Positions 1-11,561 of a stretch of DNA of 64,000 nt are shown here, piece after piece; within the stretch, counting starts at the first letter, position 1; each line of letters begins with the position of its first letter. Below the pieces are notes generated by a model. It did no database searches. It was given only the letters and a program-made list of their open reading frames with translations, and was not told the DNA's origin. The DNA comes from Patagioenas fasciata. Lineage: Eukaryota > Chordata > Aves > Columbiformes > Columbidae. The translations under genes were made by a program, and so were the position numbers. The stretch is from the NCBI RefSeq assembly GCF_037038585.1, contig NW_027288510.1, forward strand, positions 2,485,001 through 2,549,000, in the 5' to 3' direction.

Positions 1-244
1 TTCACACATCCCATGCACTTGGGGGCGGTTATCCGGCCCGAGATACCATTCTCACGAGTCTGGGCTATAACTTTTTACAATTACGAGAAATGTACTTCAA
101 AGTAATCTGTCCAAGGCCCTTTATATATTATTATGTTAGTATTATGTCTTTGACCGTCCAGATGGTCACGTTAGTATTGATCTTCCTTTATCATCCAGGT
201 GGCTGGAACCGCACATCTTGCTTTTCCACATTTACTTTCCAACA
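1..244 (-). mobile_element. LTR fragment (family A), cut by window edge
   Basis: The reverse complement of this stretch is about 95% identical by eye to 5974-6225 on the plus strand. Reading on minus it begins TGTTGGAAAG at 244, carries a TATA-like box (complement of 120-129) and runs off the window. The partner copy has an AATAAA signal downstream, so an LTR is the simplest reading. The TATA box is intact here but changed in the partner. The family is inferred, not named. Confidence 0.6.
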
Positions 245-524
245 TGAGTCCTCAAGCCATTACCTTAGAATCTCTCCCATATGGCCAGTTGAACAGCTTG
301 TCAGAGGAAACAAGGTGAAGTGGGTGCACTCTGATGAAAACAAGGTTTCATACAAGTTAATCATTGTTTTACTTATCTAGTAATACTATATAACAGATTT
401 AAAGCAGTGCAGAGAATGCCACGTTGTACACCTCGTGTTGCAAACATCGGCACTGAGCGTATTTCTGATATGAAATACAGGTGGATGCCTCTTGCAAAAT
501 TTTTGTTTCCTTATAGAATGTTTT

Positions 525-1510
525 TCACAGAATCACAGAATCACAGAATCACAGAATTGGCTAGGTTGGAAAAGACCTCAGAGATCATCAAGTCCAACCC
601 TTGGTCCAACTTCAGCCCATTTACTAGATCATGGCACTAAGAGCCATGTCCAATCTCAGTTTAAAAACCTCCAGGGACGGTGAGTCCACCACCTCCCTAG
701 GCAGGCCATTCCAATGCCTGATCACTCTTTCCGTAAAGAACTTCTTCCTAATATCCAGCCTAAACTTCCCCTGGCAGAGTTTAAGCCCATGTCCCCTTGT
801 CCTATTGCTAACTGCCTGGGAGAAGAGACCAGTTCCCACCTGACTATAACTATAACTTCCCTTCAGGTAGTTATAGAGAGCAATGAGGTCACCTCTAAGC
901 CTCCTCCTCTCCAGGCTGAACAACCCCAGCTCCCTCAGCCTCTCACCATAGGTCATGTGCTCAAGTCCCTTCACCAGTCTTGTTGCTCTTCTCTGGACCC
1001 GCTCCAGCACTTCAATATCTTTCCTGAACTGAGGGGCCCAGAACTGAACACAATACTCCAGGTGTGGCCTCACCAATGCAGAGTACAGGGGAAGGATCAC
1101 TTCCCTTGTCCTGCTGACCACACTATTTTTGATACAGGCCAGGATACCATTGGCCTTCTTGGCCACCTGGGCACACTGTTGGCTCATGTTGAGCTTGCTG
1201 TCAATCAGTACCCCCAGGTCCCTTTCTGTCTGGCTGCTCTCCAGCCACTCTGTGCCCAGCCTGTAGCGCTGAAGGGGGTTGTTGTGGCCAAAGTGCAGGA
1301 CCCGGCACTTGGCCTTGTTGAACTTCATCCCATTGGAATCAGCCCATTTTTCCAGTCTATCCAGATCTCTTTGCAGAGCCCTCCTGCCTTCCAGCAGGTC
1401 AACACTGCCCCCCAACTTGGTGTCATCAGCAAATTTGCTGATGGTGGTCTCAATCCCCTCATCTAAATCATCAATAAAGATGTTAAACAGGACTGGACCC
1501 AACACTGACC
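525..1510 (-). mobile_element. CR1 LINE, 5'-truncated, with open RT fragment
   Basis: Minus-strand CR1. The 3' tail is the octamer repeat ATTCTGTG, seen as TCACAGAA units at 525-557. An uninterrupted 293-codon ORF (1505 to 627) encodes the C-terminal half of the reverse transcriptase, with the catalytic FADD motif, followed by the conserved C-terminal region ([14 protein letters not shown]). The element starts in the RT palm, so the endonuclease and 5' part are missing; this is the usual 5' truncation of CR1. An open frame at this length suggests a fairly young insertion. The plus-strand 250-codon ORF over the same bases is its shadow. Confidence 0.93.
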
Positions 1511-2482
1511 ATTTTGTTTTCCATTGTCTGGACTGCTTTTCCTATTTCTCTTTTTTTTTTTCCATCCTAGGATGTGAATGTAACTTCCTACGATCGGCTC
1601 TTTGGGAAAGAGAGTGAAATGCAGGTGTTCACTTTGCTCTAGTTGGGAGGGGAGCAAACACAGCAGTTTTGACTATTGATGTGATTCAGAGCAGCACATC
1701 AGGCACATGCGCTGGGTGCAGCTTTTTAGTGCAATACTTGCAGAATCATGAGGGTAAAAACCTCCTCTGCTGAGGCCACGACATGAGGGGCAACGTGTCG
1801 GGCAGAGTGACAGAGAGGACCCAGGTGTCCGGGCACCGGCACAGCAGTGGGAGCATGGACACGGACACACATCCACACGCAGGCGTAGCTTTGCTGAAGG
1901 GATTTACTGATCATGAGAGGGAAATGGCCCAGGGCTCCCAGGGGATCAGACGGGGTCATCCAGGGATGATCATCTCCTCATGTCACTGGAGGGGGACAGG
2001 ACACGGCTGTCACCATCAGTTTCAGTTCTGAAATCAGAGCCCAAAATGAGATCTCCAGTGTCAGCTGGGACACGAGGGGAGGCTTCTCCCCACCGTCTCT
2101 CTGCAGAGACCCAGGGAAGGAGAGAAGAGTTGGAGCCCTCAATCAACCCAGGACAAGACTCGGTTCTCCTGAGATCCATGTGGCACCCAGAGCTCCTTGG
2201 CCAGTGTGTCATTAGCCCCGGATGCCCCTACATCTCCCAGAACCCTGCCCAGCCCTCAGGGTGATCCTTGGGGTCTGTAAGGCCCCAGAGCCCCAGCCCG
2301 GCCTGCACGGTGACCCTCTGGGTCCGTAGAGCCCCGCTGGGTGCAACAAAAGCCATGGGGGCAGCTCTGTCCAGCGTGGCCTGGGACACAGGGCATGGAC
2401 AGTCTCCTCTGTTTGCTTCTAGATCCACGTTCTGCCCACCCAGGACCCTTTGTGGGGCTGGAGATGCCCTGATGCTGCTCAC
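1511..2482. other. Non-coding stretch, no gene recognised
   Basis: Unique, moderately GC-rich sequence between the CR1 and the candidate small-peptide locus. Short ORFs on both strands overlap one another and show no family signal. Confidence 0.5.
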
Positions 2483-2567
2483 CAGCAATGGAGGAGATGG
2501 CTGCACTAGCACTTCAGCATCTGGAAGATCTGGAACCTGGTGTTTCTGCTGCAAAACATCATCCACC
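2483..2567 (-). CDS. Candidate 3' exon of a small secreted-peptide gene
   Basis: An 85-bp segment between a strong pyrimidine-rich acceptor (CCCTCTGTCTCTCAG) and a strong donor (CTG then GTGAGC), both read on minus. Following the phase of the two preceding candidate exons it reads GGT GGA TGA, so the model would stop after two codons here. One other frame is open across its whole length. No homology recognised. It may be a terminal or untranslated exon, or the prediction may be wrong. Confidence 0.22.
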
Positions 2568-2987
2568 CTGAGAGACAGAGGGAGCTGGGGAGAAAGGTTG
2601 GGTGAGGGACACACTTGGGTGCACTGGGAGGCAGGGGAAAGCGATGGGGTCCTTGGGAAGGTGACTCCAGGGAAAATGGGGTGCGTGAGCTTGTGTGGTG
2701 GGGCACAGAAAGCAGTGGAGGTCCTGGGGAAGGGGCTGTGTCCTGGGGTATCGTGGGGTGCACTGGGCTGTAGTGGGTTGTGATGGGATAAAGGGAATGC
2801 AATGGGAGCCCTGGGCAATGGGGCATCCCTGGGAAAACACTGGGGAGCAGGGATGTTCTGTGGGGCTGCAGGGGGTGCATGGGAGTGTACTGGGGCACAC
2901 TGGCATGTTCTGGGGCACACCGGGATGCCCTGGAGTTTCGTGGCCGTGGGAGGGAGGGTGTGGGGCAGCAGAACTTGTGACACCTAC

Positions 2988-3023
2988 CGCAGCCCTCTTC
3001 ACTCGCCCCAGTTTGAGTCCCTG
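2988..3023 (-). CDS. Candidate 36-bp exon with dibasic site
   Basis: A 36-bp, phase 0-0 segment between acceptor TCTCTCTACAG and donor GCG/GTAGGT on minus. It reads QGLKLGRVKRAA, which contains a furin-like RVKR dibasic site, as in propeptides of secreted peptides. It joins in frame with the 48-bp segment at 3147-3194 and the signal-peptide exon at 3901-3969. Inference from splice signals only. Confidence 0.28.
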
Positions 3024-3146
3024 CTGTAGAGAGACCATGAGACCTCACTGGTCACTGGGATGTCCCAGCCCCAGCAAGGGAGGGGAGGACCAAGGTGCCC
3101 TCCAGTTCCCAGACTGGATGCCCTCCAAGTCCGCCCCACTACTCAC

Positions 3147-3194
3147 ATGCAGGAGAGACCCTCCACTTGCTTCCAGCAATGTTCCTGGAAATGC
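3147..3194 (-). CDS. Candidate 48-bp exon
   Basis: A 48-bp, phase 0-0 segment with a very strong acceptor (CCCTTTCTCTTCTTTCATAG) and donor (CAT/GTGAGT) on minus. In the phase set by the signal-peptide exon it reads AFPGTLLEASGGSLLH. A second frame is also open and contains two cysteines, so the phase is uncertain if another small exon lies upstream. Confidence 0.28.
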
Positions 3195-3900
3195 CTATGA
3201 AAGAAGAGAAAGGGGTTGGAGACAAATGGGGCTGTGGGTGGGGCACAGGTGTCCCCAGCCCCACCAAGGCCCCTGGATTCTCCCTCATCTGAGCGTGAAA
3301 ATCCCTTCTGCTCCCCCCAACCTCATTCCTCCAAGTTTCACCTGGGATACCTGTTCATGGCGGACCAGGGCTTGGGTTGGAGAAAAGGATAACATGGGAA
3401 TTTGGGGCCTCCAAGGAGGACGGTGGCTGGGGGGGACCCAGAGGCAGGGCACTGTTGTGAACTCGCAGAACCCAAGGGACCGGGCTGGGGGTGTTGGAGG
3501 GACAGGACTGCATGGGATGCAAGTGAGGGGTAAAGAATTCAAGGGGAGGGGACACGGGGAATTCAAGTGAGGTTGTTGGTGGGGGCAGGAGGAAGAGGAC
3601 AGCAGAGGAACAAAACGCGGGGATCGGGAAAGTGCTTGGGAGGGGGTGTTCAAGGAGGGGGATCTGGGGGCACTACCGCAGGGGACAGGGTGAAAGGCAA
3701 AGGACGGAGTGGAAAGATGGAAAGAAAGGCGTTGGCATCCATCAAAGGGAGAGCATTTGGGGACCCTCTATAGGACACAGAGGAGATCCTGAGGAGGAGA
3801 TACCTGAGGGGTCTTAAAGGATGGAATGGGGAGGCCCAAAGAAGAGGGGTGTGGGGGCACCAAGACAAGACACCGGTGGGGGCCCTCACTGGAGCCTCAC

Positions 3901-3969
3901 CTGCGCATCCTCTGGGGTGCACAGCAGGATGGTGAAGAGCAGGGCCACACTGAGCACTGCGACCTTCAT
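3901..3969 (-). CDS. Candidate first coding exon: signal peptide
   Basis: On minus, ATG at 3969 in good context (GAGGAAGATGA) opens 23 codons: a basic n-region (MK), a hydrophobic core (VAVLSVALLFTILLC) and a polar end (TPEDAQ). It runs directly into a consensus donor (CAG/GTGAGG) in phase 0. This is the layout of the first exon of a short secreted protein such as a chemokine or peptide hormone. I do not recognise the family: CC-chemokine first exons usually end in another phase and no CC motif follows. Three further segments with strong splice signals lie downstream at 3194-3147, 3023-2988 and 2567-2483. Confidence 0.4.
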
Positions 3970-3984
3970 CTTCCTCTGCGGTGC

Positions 3985-5973
3985 AGCGAGTCCTGGGTGA
4001 TGCCAGAAAAGGTGAGGGCACCTTTATCCCTCCCAGGAGGACTCCTTGCCCCTCCCCACACCTCCAGCCCCCAGGGCAAAGCTTGGCAGAGACACCCGCC
4101 CTGGCAACCCAGCCTTGGCACAGAGTCACTCCCGCCTTGAGCACTGATCCAGCTGCCTTCCCTGGCATCAGTGCCGCTTCCTGCATGGGGCAGCTGCACG
4201 GGGAAGGGCCCAGGCATCCACAGTGGTGAGGGGGGACAGCAGTGTGTCCCTGACAGCCAGACACCCTATGGTGATGACCCACTGCTCCAACTCGAAACCA
4301 TCCTGCAACAACCCCAAAAGCCTGATCCCCCCACCTGCCAGTGCCCCTCACCTCCCAGCACCACCATCTCCCAGTGCCCCTCAACTCCCAGGCCAGTCTT
4401 TCCCTATGGAACCCCCCCTAGAGATGACACCAGCCTCAAATCTGGGGTCTCTAAGCACAATTATCTCTGAGCCCTTTCCAGCCCCTTAAATAAATGAGGG
4501 GCTGGGAGTCACTCCTCTTCTTGGGGCACCAGGGACCCCAGGATTAGGGAACTCTGGGAGGTGGGAGGACAGCTGGGGCAATGTGGACAGCTGGTGACTG
4601 GGATCCTCAGTCACTGGTGGCGCTGCCAATGGGGAGCACTGGTGAATCCTGGGCTCTGGGAGAGGAGGGCTGGGCTTGGGGGAAGTGCTGGGGTGGTGTC
4701 AGTGCCCAGCTCCAGCCCACCCCATTTCCCTTGCACCGCCAGCCCCCAACTGGTCCAGTCTGCAGCCACAGCTGAGAACAGAGCAGAGGGAACATCCCCT
4801 GCCCTGGCTCTCACCTGTCCCTGTCCGGGGTCACTGCGCCCTCCCAGACAACCTGGGTCCCGCCCTGTAGAGCTGATCCCACATGGTGGGTCCCAGTGTC
4901 CCTGTCCCCAACAAGGCTCTGGCTCCAGCCCTGTCCCTTCCTGGGACTTGGCCACAGCTCACCAAAGGCCCTTGTCCCCACCGAGCGTCCCTTCAATGCC
5001 CCCATCCTTGGCCCAGGCCAGCGCTGTCCCTGAGCAGGACGTGGCCATCCAGAGGGACGTGATGAAGCGGGCTCTTGTTCCCAGGCAGCCGCTCGGAGCT
5101 CATTGCAGGACAGAGCTCCCCTGGCACGAGGAGGGATGTTTGCTCCCACAGCGGCTCTGATAAGCTCTGTTTGCCCAGGGCCCATGCCACAAGAAGCCCG
5201 TTCACCAAGATCGGTGCCTCACAGAGTGACCGATCAGGGGATCCAGGGCAGTTAAAGCAGCCTGGAAGCCTGGGCTCCCCCAGCCCTGGCAGCGGGCAGA
5301 GCCCACAGAGAAGGGCAGTGCTGGGGCAGCGGGGAGGAGCAGGTCCTGGGGCACCCGCACGCCTGGGGCTCCCTGGCTGCCCTGGGCACAGGCTGGAGCC
5401 CAGAGGCCGGGGGGTCCCAGGGGAGCAGCTGGACAGCCGGGGTGCCGCTCTGCTTCGGGACAGCCTGGGGAGTCCTGCCGGAGCAGGGCTCAGAGCAGCT
5501 GGGGGATGGAGCTGTGTCCCCAGGGGCACGGCCTCCCCTGCCCTCTCCCCCGCCCGCCTTGCAGCTCTCCCTGGCTTTTTGCGGGGCGCGGGGTTCCCTT
5601 CACTGCACCCCTGGCCCAAACATCCCCATCCTGGGGGCCCTGGTCAGCATCCTCTGGGCACTGTGGGGCAGTGTGACAGTGGGGGAATCAATGGGTTTAT
5701 AACTCCAGTCTCAGTGGCTGCTGCCCGGGCGACCTGGATGTTGAGCGGTTTCCAGCACCAGTCTGTGCTCACTGACTGGAGCAGAAGAGGGATCTCAGAT
5801 TCCCAAGACCCGATTTCTGTCCCTGCAGAGCTGGCAGCCCTTCAGGGACATACCTGTGTTTGCTTTGATATTCTTCAGTGGCTGACTCTGGGCTGTGTGA
5901 GCATCTCCATGATGTACTTTTACAACCATGTTCTCCGTACAGGCAGCAACACCTTGCCACAGTTCAGCAGCCT
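3985..5973. other. GC-rich non-coding stretch upstream of candidate peptide gene
   Basis: GC-rich, proline/glycine-biased ORFs overlap on both strands without recognisable domains. The longest (plus, 5075-6046, 323 codons) runs into LTR A, so it is not a gene. Nothing firm is seen; regulatory sequence for the candidate gene could lie here. Confidence 0.45.
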
Positions 5974-6275
5974 CTTGGAAAGTAAATGTGGAAAAGCAAG
6001 ATGTGCGGTTCCAGCCACCTGGATGATAAACGAAGATCAATACTAACATGACCATCTGGACGGTCAAAGACATAATACTAACATAATAACATAGAACGGG
6101 CCTTGGACAGAGTACTTTGAAGTACGTTTCTCATAACTGTAAAAAGTTATAGCCCAGACTCGTGAGAATGGGATCTCGGGCCGGATAACCGCCCCCAAGT
6201 GCATGGCATGTGTGAATGTCCTTGGGCCTGGTCTGTGAACGAGTGGGAACGTAACTGAAATAAACATCACATGAG
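5974..6275 (+). mobile_element. LTR (family A), probable solo LTR
   Basis: Plus-strand partner of the reversed copy at 1-244. Matching sequence starts at about 5974-5977. An AATAAA polyadenylation signal lies at about 6259. No primer binding site or retroviral coding follows, so a solo LTR is likely. The TATA box seen in the other copy is altered here (CATAGAACG in place of TATATAAAG). The 3' boundary is approximate. Confidence 0.55.
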
Positions 6276-7639
6276 TTTAGTGTGTTTTTAATAACAATTA
6301 CTGGAAAAACATCTTATGTAACATCTTGGTCCAGGCCCACATCTGTCCCCAAGGAACGTATTTTGGTGTTGGGGCAGGGGAGGAGCACAGACAGGCAGCC
6401 TGGACCCCTGGGTCCTCTGCCCTGCTCGGGGAGGGGAGGTCGTTCCCTGTATGATGGGCTCAGCACTCCTGGGCTCACAGGAGATGTCACCCCCTCCAGA
6501 AGCCATCTGCTGTTCACAAGGCCACCAGTGCAGCAAGTCAACATTCATTTGATGCAACCAGTCTGTTAGAGCCAGTAATCCTGTGTAAAATCGATGCAAA
6601 ATTACCACTGTGCTTAACTACAATGTGCCATGGAACAACCAGGCACTGACAAATCTCTCTGTTTTCCCTGGGAAATCACATTTGTGGCACTTTTACCCCC
6701 AAATCTCAGCAGCAGCGTTTGTTAACACCGGTTAACAGCTTTGGGTACCCAGAGCTGCCTTCAGCTCACGTGAAAACGTCTCCTCGTAACGCCCAGCGTG
6801 AGCCCAAGAACGACGCCTCCCCAACGCCCAAACTGAGGAACCTCAAGCAGTGCCCCCTTCTCCAAGGGCTGCGTTACAATCTGTGACAGAAAGGGGCTTC
6901 CACAGCCTGGAAAAGCTCCACAAGGAACTGGAGATTCCTGGGTCTCAGAGTAATTCTAGAGCTCAAGTGGTGACAGCCATCAGCTCCAGCTCAGACAATA
7001 CATGCCAACGCCCATCACTGACCCAGGAAGGCAGCTCTTCCTGTCCTGCCCAACGCCTTCAAATCCAACACACTTTGTCCCTCCAACAGGAGGCAGCTGA
7101 TTGATTTCTAACACCACTCTTCTCTGTCTACTTCGAGATGAACCAGACATACGTTATACAAGCAACCAAGTCCCCGCCTGGAAGCAGCGGAGCCTTTTGC
7201 CTTCTCCTTCCCACCCCACTTTGCAGGAGAAGGAAAACAAACGGCAGAAGAGACGCTGAGAAATTCAACCACCAAATGGAGAGGGAACCTTTGAGAGCGG
7301 GAAAACTTATCCATACAATGGAGAGAGCTACGCTGAATGAATAACACTGAAAATGAACCCTTCTTGCAGGGTAAAGTGCACAGCAATTCAAGACCTGCTG
7401 AAGAGACCCCTGCCATTCTCAGCAATAAACAACCCCCAAGGCTCAACCAGCCAGCCAGGGTCACTGCTCTAAATCCAAGCGCAGCTGCACCGACCTGAGC
7501 CAGCACGGACACAGCCGCCTCCCTTGGCCCACACGAAGCTGCACAGGCCACGCGCTGCTCCAACAGGAACGTGCTGGGGACACCCGGGTTTCTCATGGCG
7601 GCCTCTGCGCTGTCACCTGCACAAAGCACCAAGAGACCG
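6276..7639. other. Non-coding stretch, nothing recognised
   Basis: Unique sequence with only short overlapping ORFs. No splice-linked coding, repeat tail or retroviral motif was recognised. Confidence 0.45.
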
Positions 7640-8140
7640 GCAGCTGTGGGCTCAGCTCCGGGGGTTCCCGGGACCGGGGTCTCCAAGGGCCCGTTCGCAC
7701 ACGGATCTTTGTGCGCGCGCCCCGACCGCGGGCGCCTCTCCCGCCCCCATCCCGACCCGCCGCTCCCCGCCCCGGACCCGCCGCTCGCCCCCCCGGACCC
7801 GCCGCTCGCTCCCCCGGACCCGCCGCTCGCCCCCCCGGACCCGCCGCTCGCCCCCCCGGACCCGCCGCTCCCCGCCCCGGACCCGCCGCTCGCCCCCCCG
7901 GACCCGCCGCTCCCCGCCCCGGACCCGCCGCTCGCCCCCCCGGACCCGCCGCTCCCCGCCCCGGACCCGCCGCTCGGCCCCCCGGACCCGCCGCTCTCTC
8001 TCCCGGACCCGCCGCTCGCCCCCCCGGACCCGCTCAGCAGCCTCCGCTCGCCCCAGCCCTGTAGCCGGAAATTGCGTCACCGGGAGGGGCGAGCCGAGCG
8101 GCGCTGCCGGCAGGACCCCGACAGAGCTGTCCGATTATTC
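7640..8140. promoter_or_regulatory. CpG island with ETS and ATF/C-EBP-like sites
   Basis: Very high CpG and GC content, unlike the flanks. Just right of the embedded minisatellite are an ETS core CCGGAA at 8065-8070 and TTGCGTCA at 8072-8079 (TGACGCAA on minus, the ATF/C-EBP composite core). This pairing is typical of CpG-island promoters. No coding exon attached to it is recognised in the window, so the gene served is unknown. Confidence 0.45.
7753..8034. repeat. 21-bp GC-rich minisatellite (about 13.5 copies)
   Basis: Tandem units GACCCGCCGCTCGCCCCCCCG, each 21 bp: thirteen complete starts of GACCCGCCGCT plus a partial last unit. Variation is confined to the second half (CGCCCCCCC, CCCCGCCCC, CGCTCCCCC, CTCTCTCCC). 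Because 21 is a multiple of three, all frames stay open, which explains the arginine- or proline-rich ORFs here. Minus is G-rich with GGG runs in every unit. Confidence 0.92.
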
Positions 8141-8879
8141 GCCTGACCCGCCAAATTTTTATACGAAATGTGAATGAGTTGAGCAGTTATTAAAATAACA
8201 AAGTCTCTGGCAGCCGTGCCGTCATGGTGGCTCAGAGAGTGGAAAACCCCCTGAACTGCAGGTCAGCCTCAGCTCTCAGATGAGCTCCTCCCCGCCCTCC
8301 GCACCGCTGACCCCGCAGCACAAAGCGCGACCGGCGCGTCCCGCGGGCGGACTCGGTGTCCGCGCTCGTTCGTCGCCTCCTCGCTGGCTGCAGCGGGACT
8401 GAGGGGCTGTGGGTTCCAAACCTGCGGTTTGCTGCCCTTGCACAGAGGAGAAGGCTCGGCTGCTGAGAACAGGTTCCGTGTTAAACTCGGCTGAAGAGAA
8501 GTTTCTCCTCCTGGGATCTCAGAACAGCAGCAGCTCCAAGGAACTGACAGAGCATGGGCCGCGGGCATTTCTCAGTGTCTGTGCTGAGAGGTTTGATCTG
8601 GGCGTTGTTAATGCCAGAAAGAGGTGGAAAGATAGAGAGATAAAGATGAGGGGTCGTGCTGCACAGAATTACAGCATTTTTGCAAATGAGGAACTGAAAT
8701 ACGTAGCTTACGCTTTTTCTATGGATAAACAACATTTAATCCAATTCCTTAACTGTATTCCTTGAACACGTGTTCGTTAGAGCACAAGCCAAACAGCGCT
8801 GGGTGCACGGGCGATTCACTCTTTGTACTGGACATTCACATTAACAGTGCTGATAGTGGTTACATCACCAATCCCGTGT
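8141..8879. other. GC-rich then AT-rich spacer, no gene recognised
   Basis: Contains a second short CpG-rich patch (about 8290-8400). ORFs here show no recognisable domain. Confidence 0.4.
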
Positions 8880-9200
8880 CCATTTCAATTTCAATTCCCC
8901 TGGTCCTTGGGTTACTCCCCAGGTTCTTTCTCCCGTCCGTGGTCCTTTAACTCAAGAGCCGTGTGTCCACCCTTTCTCTGCAGTCCGAACGGCTGGTTCT
9001 GTAGTTAATAAGGCAAGAAAAGGTCCTTCCCATCGTGGGGTCAGAGTTTCCTCTTTCCAGGTTTTAATTAGTACTTTATCCCCAGGTTGTATTTTATGAA
9101 TCGGAAACCCTAAAGGCAGAGTCTGATTTAAAATCTCTTTCTCTCTTCATTTAGTTCCTGCGACTATAAACTTCATATGCAATTTCAATTAGCTGAGCAA
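8880..9200 (-). pseudogene. ERV pol fragment, integrase C-terminal region
   Basis: On minus this matches, with divergence, the segment at about 16800-17000 in the larger provirus remnant (shared: a block ending near a GTCCACCCTTTCT motif and a block around AAAGGCAGAGT). That region corresponds to the C-terminal part of retroviral integrase. No open frame remains. A short, decayed fragment of the same ERV family. Confidence 0.5.
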
Positions 9201-11009
9201 TAGTTACATCCCTCAGCTCCTCCCTTTTGTAGTTTCTTACACTAATTTCAGACCCAGATCAGTCTGTGCGCAGAACAACACTGACTGCAACACAGCTAAC
9301 CCAGAATTTCACATTCACATCACTTCCCCCTCTCATTTACTCTCATGTGTACAGATGCATCTGAACGGGGAGCGCGGTGGCACTTTAATAATGGAACCGG
9401 TTCTCATTTTGTAATTATCTCCCCGAACAAAATTCTTTTGGTACCAAATATAAACGTGCGAAGTAAAAGGCTGAGCTCAGACACGCAAACCGCATGCCAA
9501 GCTCAAATATACAAACAGATCACAATTACATTCATTCAAGACAATATCTCGATTTTAGCCTTGCGCCTTTGGGCCGCTCGCTGCTCAGCCGGGTGGAGGC
9601 ACCGCTGGGGCTCCTGACAAACAGGGCAGTGCGGCTGGAGCCCCATCGGCACCCGCCCCGCTGCTCCAGCGAGCTGGGCTGGGCAAGGCTTTGATTGGTG
9701 TCCATCTGGGTGATACAACTGTTATCCCAAAACCAGGGGTCTGTACTCGCTGTGCATACGGAAGAAAAGCCACATTTAGTACACCGAGATGAGACACAGC
9801 CTGTCAAAAGCAGCACGAAAAACACACGTTCTCACTGTTTTCCCTACACACTACACTGAATTCTAAACAATGTAGCCTTGTATTAACTTTCCAAACATTT
9901 ACATAATGTGTTTTCCAGTAAAACATAGGCTGTGTTGTAAATCCAAAGCGAGTAATGCCATGGTTTGCACAGTTCTGATGTGAATATTGGTGTTTGTGCC
10001 CAGCAACACATTGTATTTCATTGTGAATGCGCCAGAATATTTCCGGTCTGACTTTGTGTTGTACAGATAATGTCAGATTGGTTTTAGATCGTGTGGGTTC
10101 AAGGTTTGCACAGCTGAACGTGCTGCCGTGGTGTGCGTCTGTCTGTCCAGAGCCGGTAACGTGTATGTTTGTACAGCTTGTGTGTGATTTCTGTTTCTTG
10201 CAATAACAATTGTTTGGAGTGTGGTTTTTGCCATTTTCACATTGTATCACTCAGCTCTTGTTTTTCAATGCTTTTTTTTTTGCCTAATGGTTTTTGGAAA
10301 AGTTCTCAAAAACCACTGAGAAACCGTTATTGTTAAACTTGGTGCTGTTTCTTTCTTGTGAGTTGGGGCTTCAAAGAAATACCCAAACCAATACATTCCA
10401 TACATTTGGAAGACAGTTCTGTGCAGCTAAATGATTCCTTTTCTTGTCCTTAAATACTTGGGCATTTGTGCTAGAACTGTGTAACAGGAGTGATATTGTT
10501 GGGGCACCTCTGAGTGTAAGTTTGTCTTGGATAGATTGCCATGAATGTAGACACTGCTGCTCCACAAAGTGATGTTCTGAAGTTCTGCATTTGATCTTTT
10601 CACTTCATCTGATGGAGCAGTGGAGTTTAATCGTTTGTCTGCAAATGAAACTCCCTAAAAGGCAGTGTACAGGGAACCTGCGGCAGGGAGCTCCTGATTC
10701 CCACCTGACTCCTCCAAAGGCCTCTCTTAAAAGTGAACAAAAGCCAACAAAAGCTGCGGCCCCTCCCTCCTGGGCCACTGCGGTGGGCGCCTCCCCTGAG
10801 ACCACAGGAAGGTCCAGGCTCCTTGTCCTGAGTGGTCAGGGCATCGCTGGCAGGTGGCACCTGCTCGCCTGCTCACGGCCACTCTTGGGTGCCTTCATGG
10901 CCCAAAATCCCCGGGGATGCCACAGGGCCACCCACTTTTTCCTCGCAGAGGGCACCAGTGCCCAGGAGGCCTGGACATAGAGGTGGGCAGGGAAATGGAG
11001 ATAGGCTGG
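9201..11009. other. Non-coding stretch, nothing recognised
   Basis: AT-rich in 9800-10600, mixed composition after. No CR1 tail, LTR boundary or coding homology recognised. ORFs are short and overlap. Confidence 0.4.
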
Positions 11010-11561
11010 TGTCGAGGGTTAAGATTGCGGGGTGACAATCAAACCCTGGCAGATGTGTTGTCAACCTCCTCTCCCCCCCACTTCCCCCTTTTGCCCCTCC
11101 CTCTCCCCCCTTCCCACTCAGCACAGGTGATTGAGAGGGAAAGAAGGACAGAGAGAAGAGAGTTGGAAAAGTTCAAGATGTTTTGCTAATGCTACTGATA
11201 AGAACAGAGAAAATAACACAAATATACAAAACCAATCTTGAAAGTCTCAGCAACTGCAGAGCCAGCACCCAAAGTCCTGGATTGGACTCTGCAGCCAACC
11301 GGAGCTGGATTCAGTCTCTCACTGGCCTCAGTTCGCAGGGACGACCAGCAAGGTCCTCTCCTGATGTCGGCCATGAGCAGAAGGGAAGGAAAAAGGCAAA
11401 AGGGAAGGAAAAGGGACGAGATCCTCGTGATCTCCCGCTTTTATATGAAGTATTCACGTGAATGGAATGTTATACACAGTTGGTCATCAGTTTCTCGTTG
11501 CCCCTCTCGTGAGATGTCCATCCGTGCTTATCAATAAGTTTTTATTCCATTGCTACGTTTA
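11010..11561 (-). mobile_element. LTR (family B), U3-truncated, minus orientation
   Basis: Homologous along its length to the solo LTR at 58738-59370, same orientation. The plus-strand left edge is TGTCGAGGG at 11010, the inverted LTR terminus. A TATA box (complement of 11439-11447) and a palindromic E-box TTCACGTGAA at about 11455 lie in U3. It ends abruptly at 11561, losing about 105 bp of U3 compared with the solo copy, where the oppositely oriented copy begins. Confidence 0.8.

Noticed and set aside
714-1466. 250-codon plus-strand ORF at the left end
   Set aside because: Exact antisense shadow of the CR1 reverse-transcriptase ORF.
2483-3969. CC-chemokine gene
   Set aside because: The signal peptide looks similar in style, but no CC motif or chemokine core follows and the exon 1 phase does not fit.
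5075-6046. 323-codon plus-strand ORF
   Set aside because: GC-driven open frame that runs into the LTR at 5974; no domain, and competing ORFs on the other strand.
7524-8177. Arginine- or proline-rich ORFs of 117-217 codons
   Set aside because: Produced by the 21-bp minisatellite; open on both strands in several frames.
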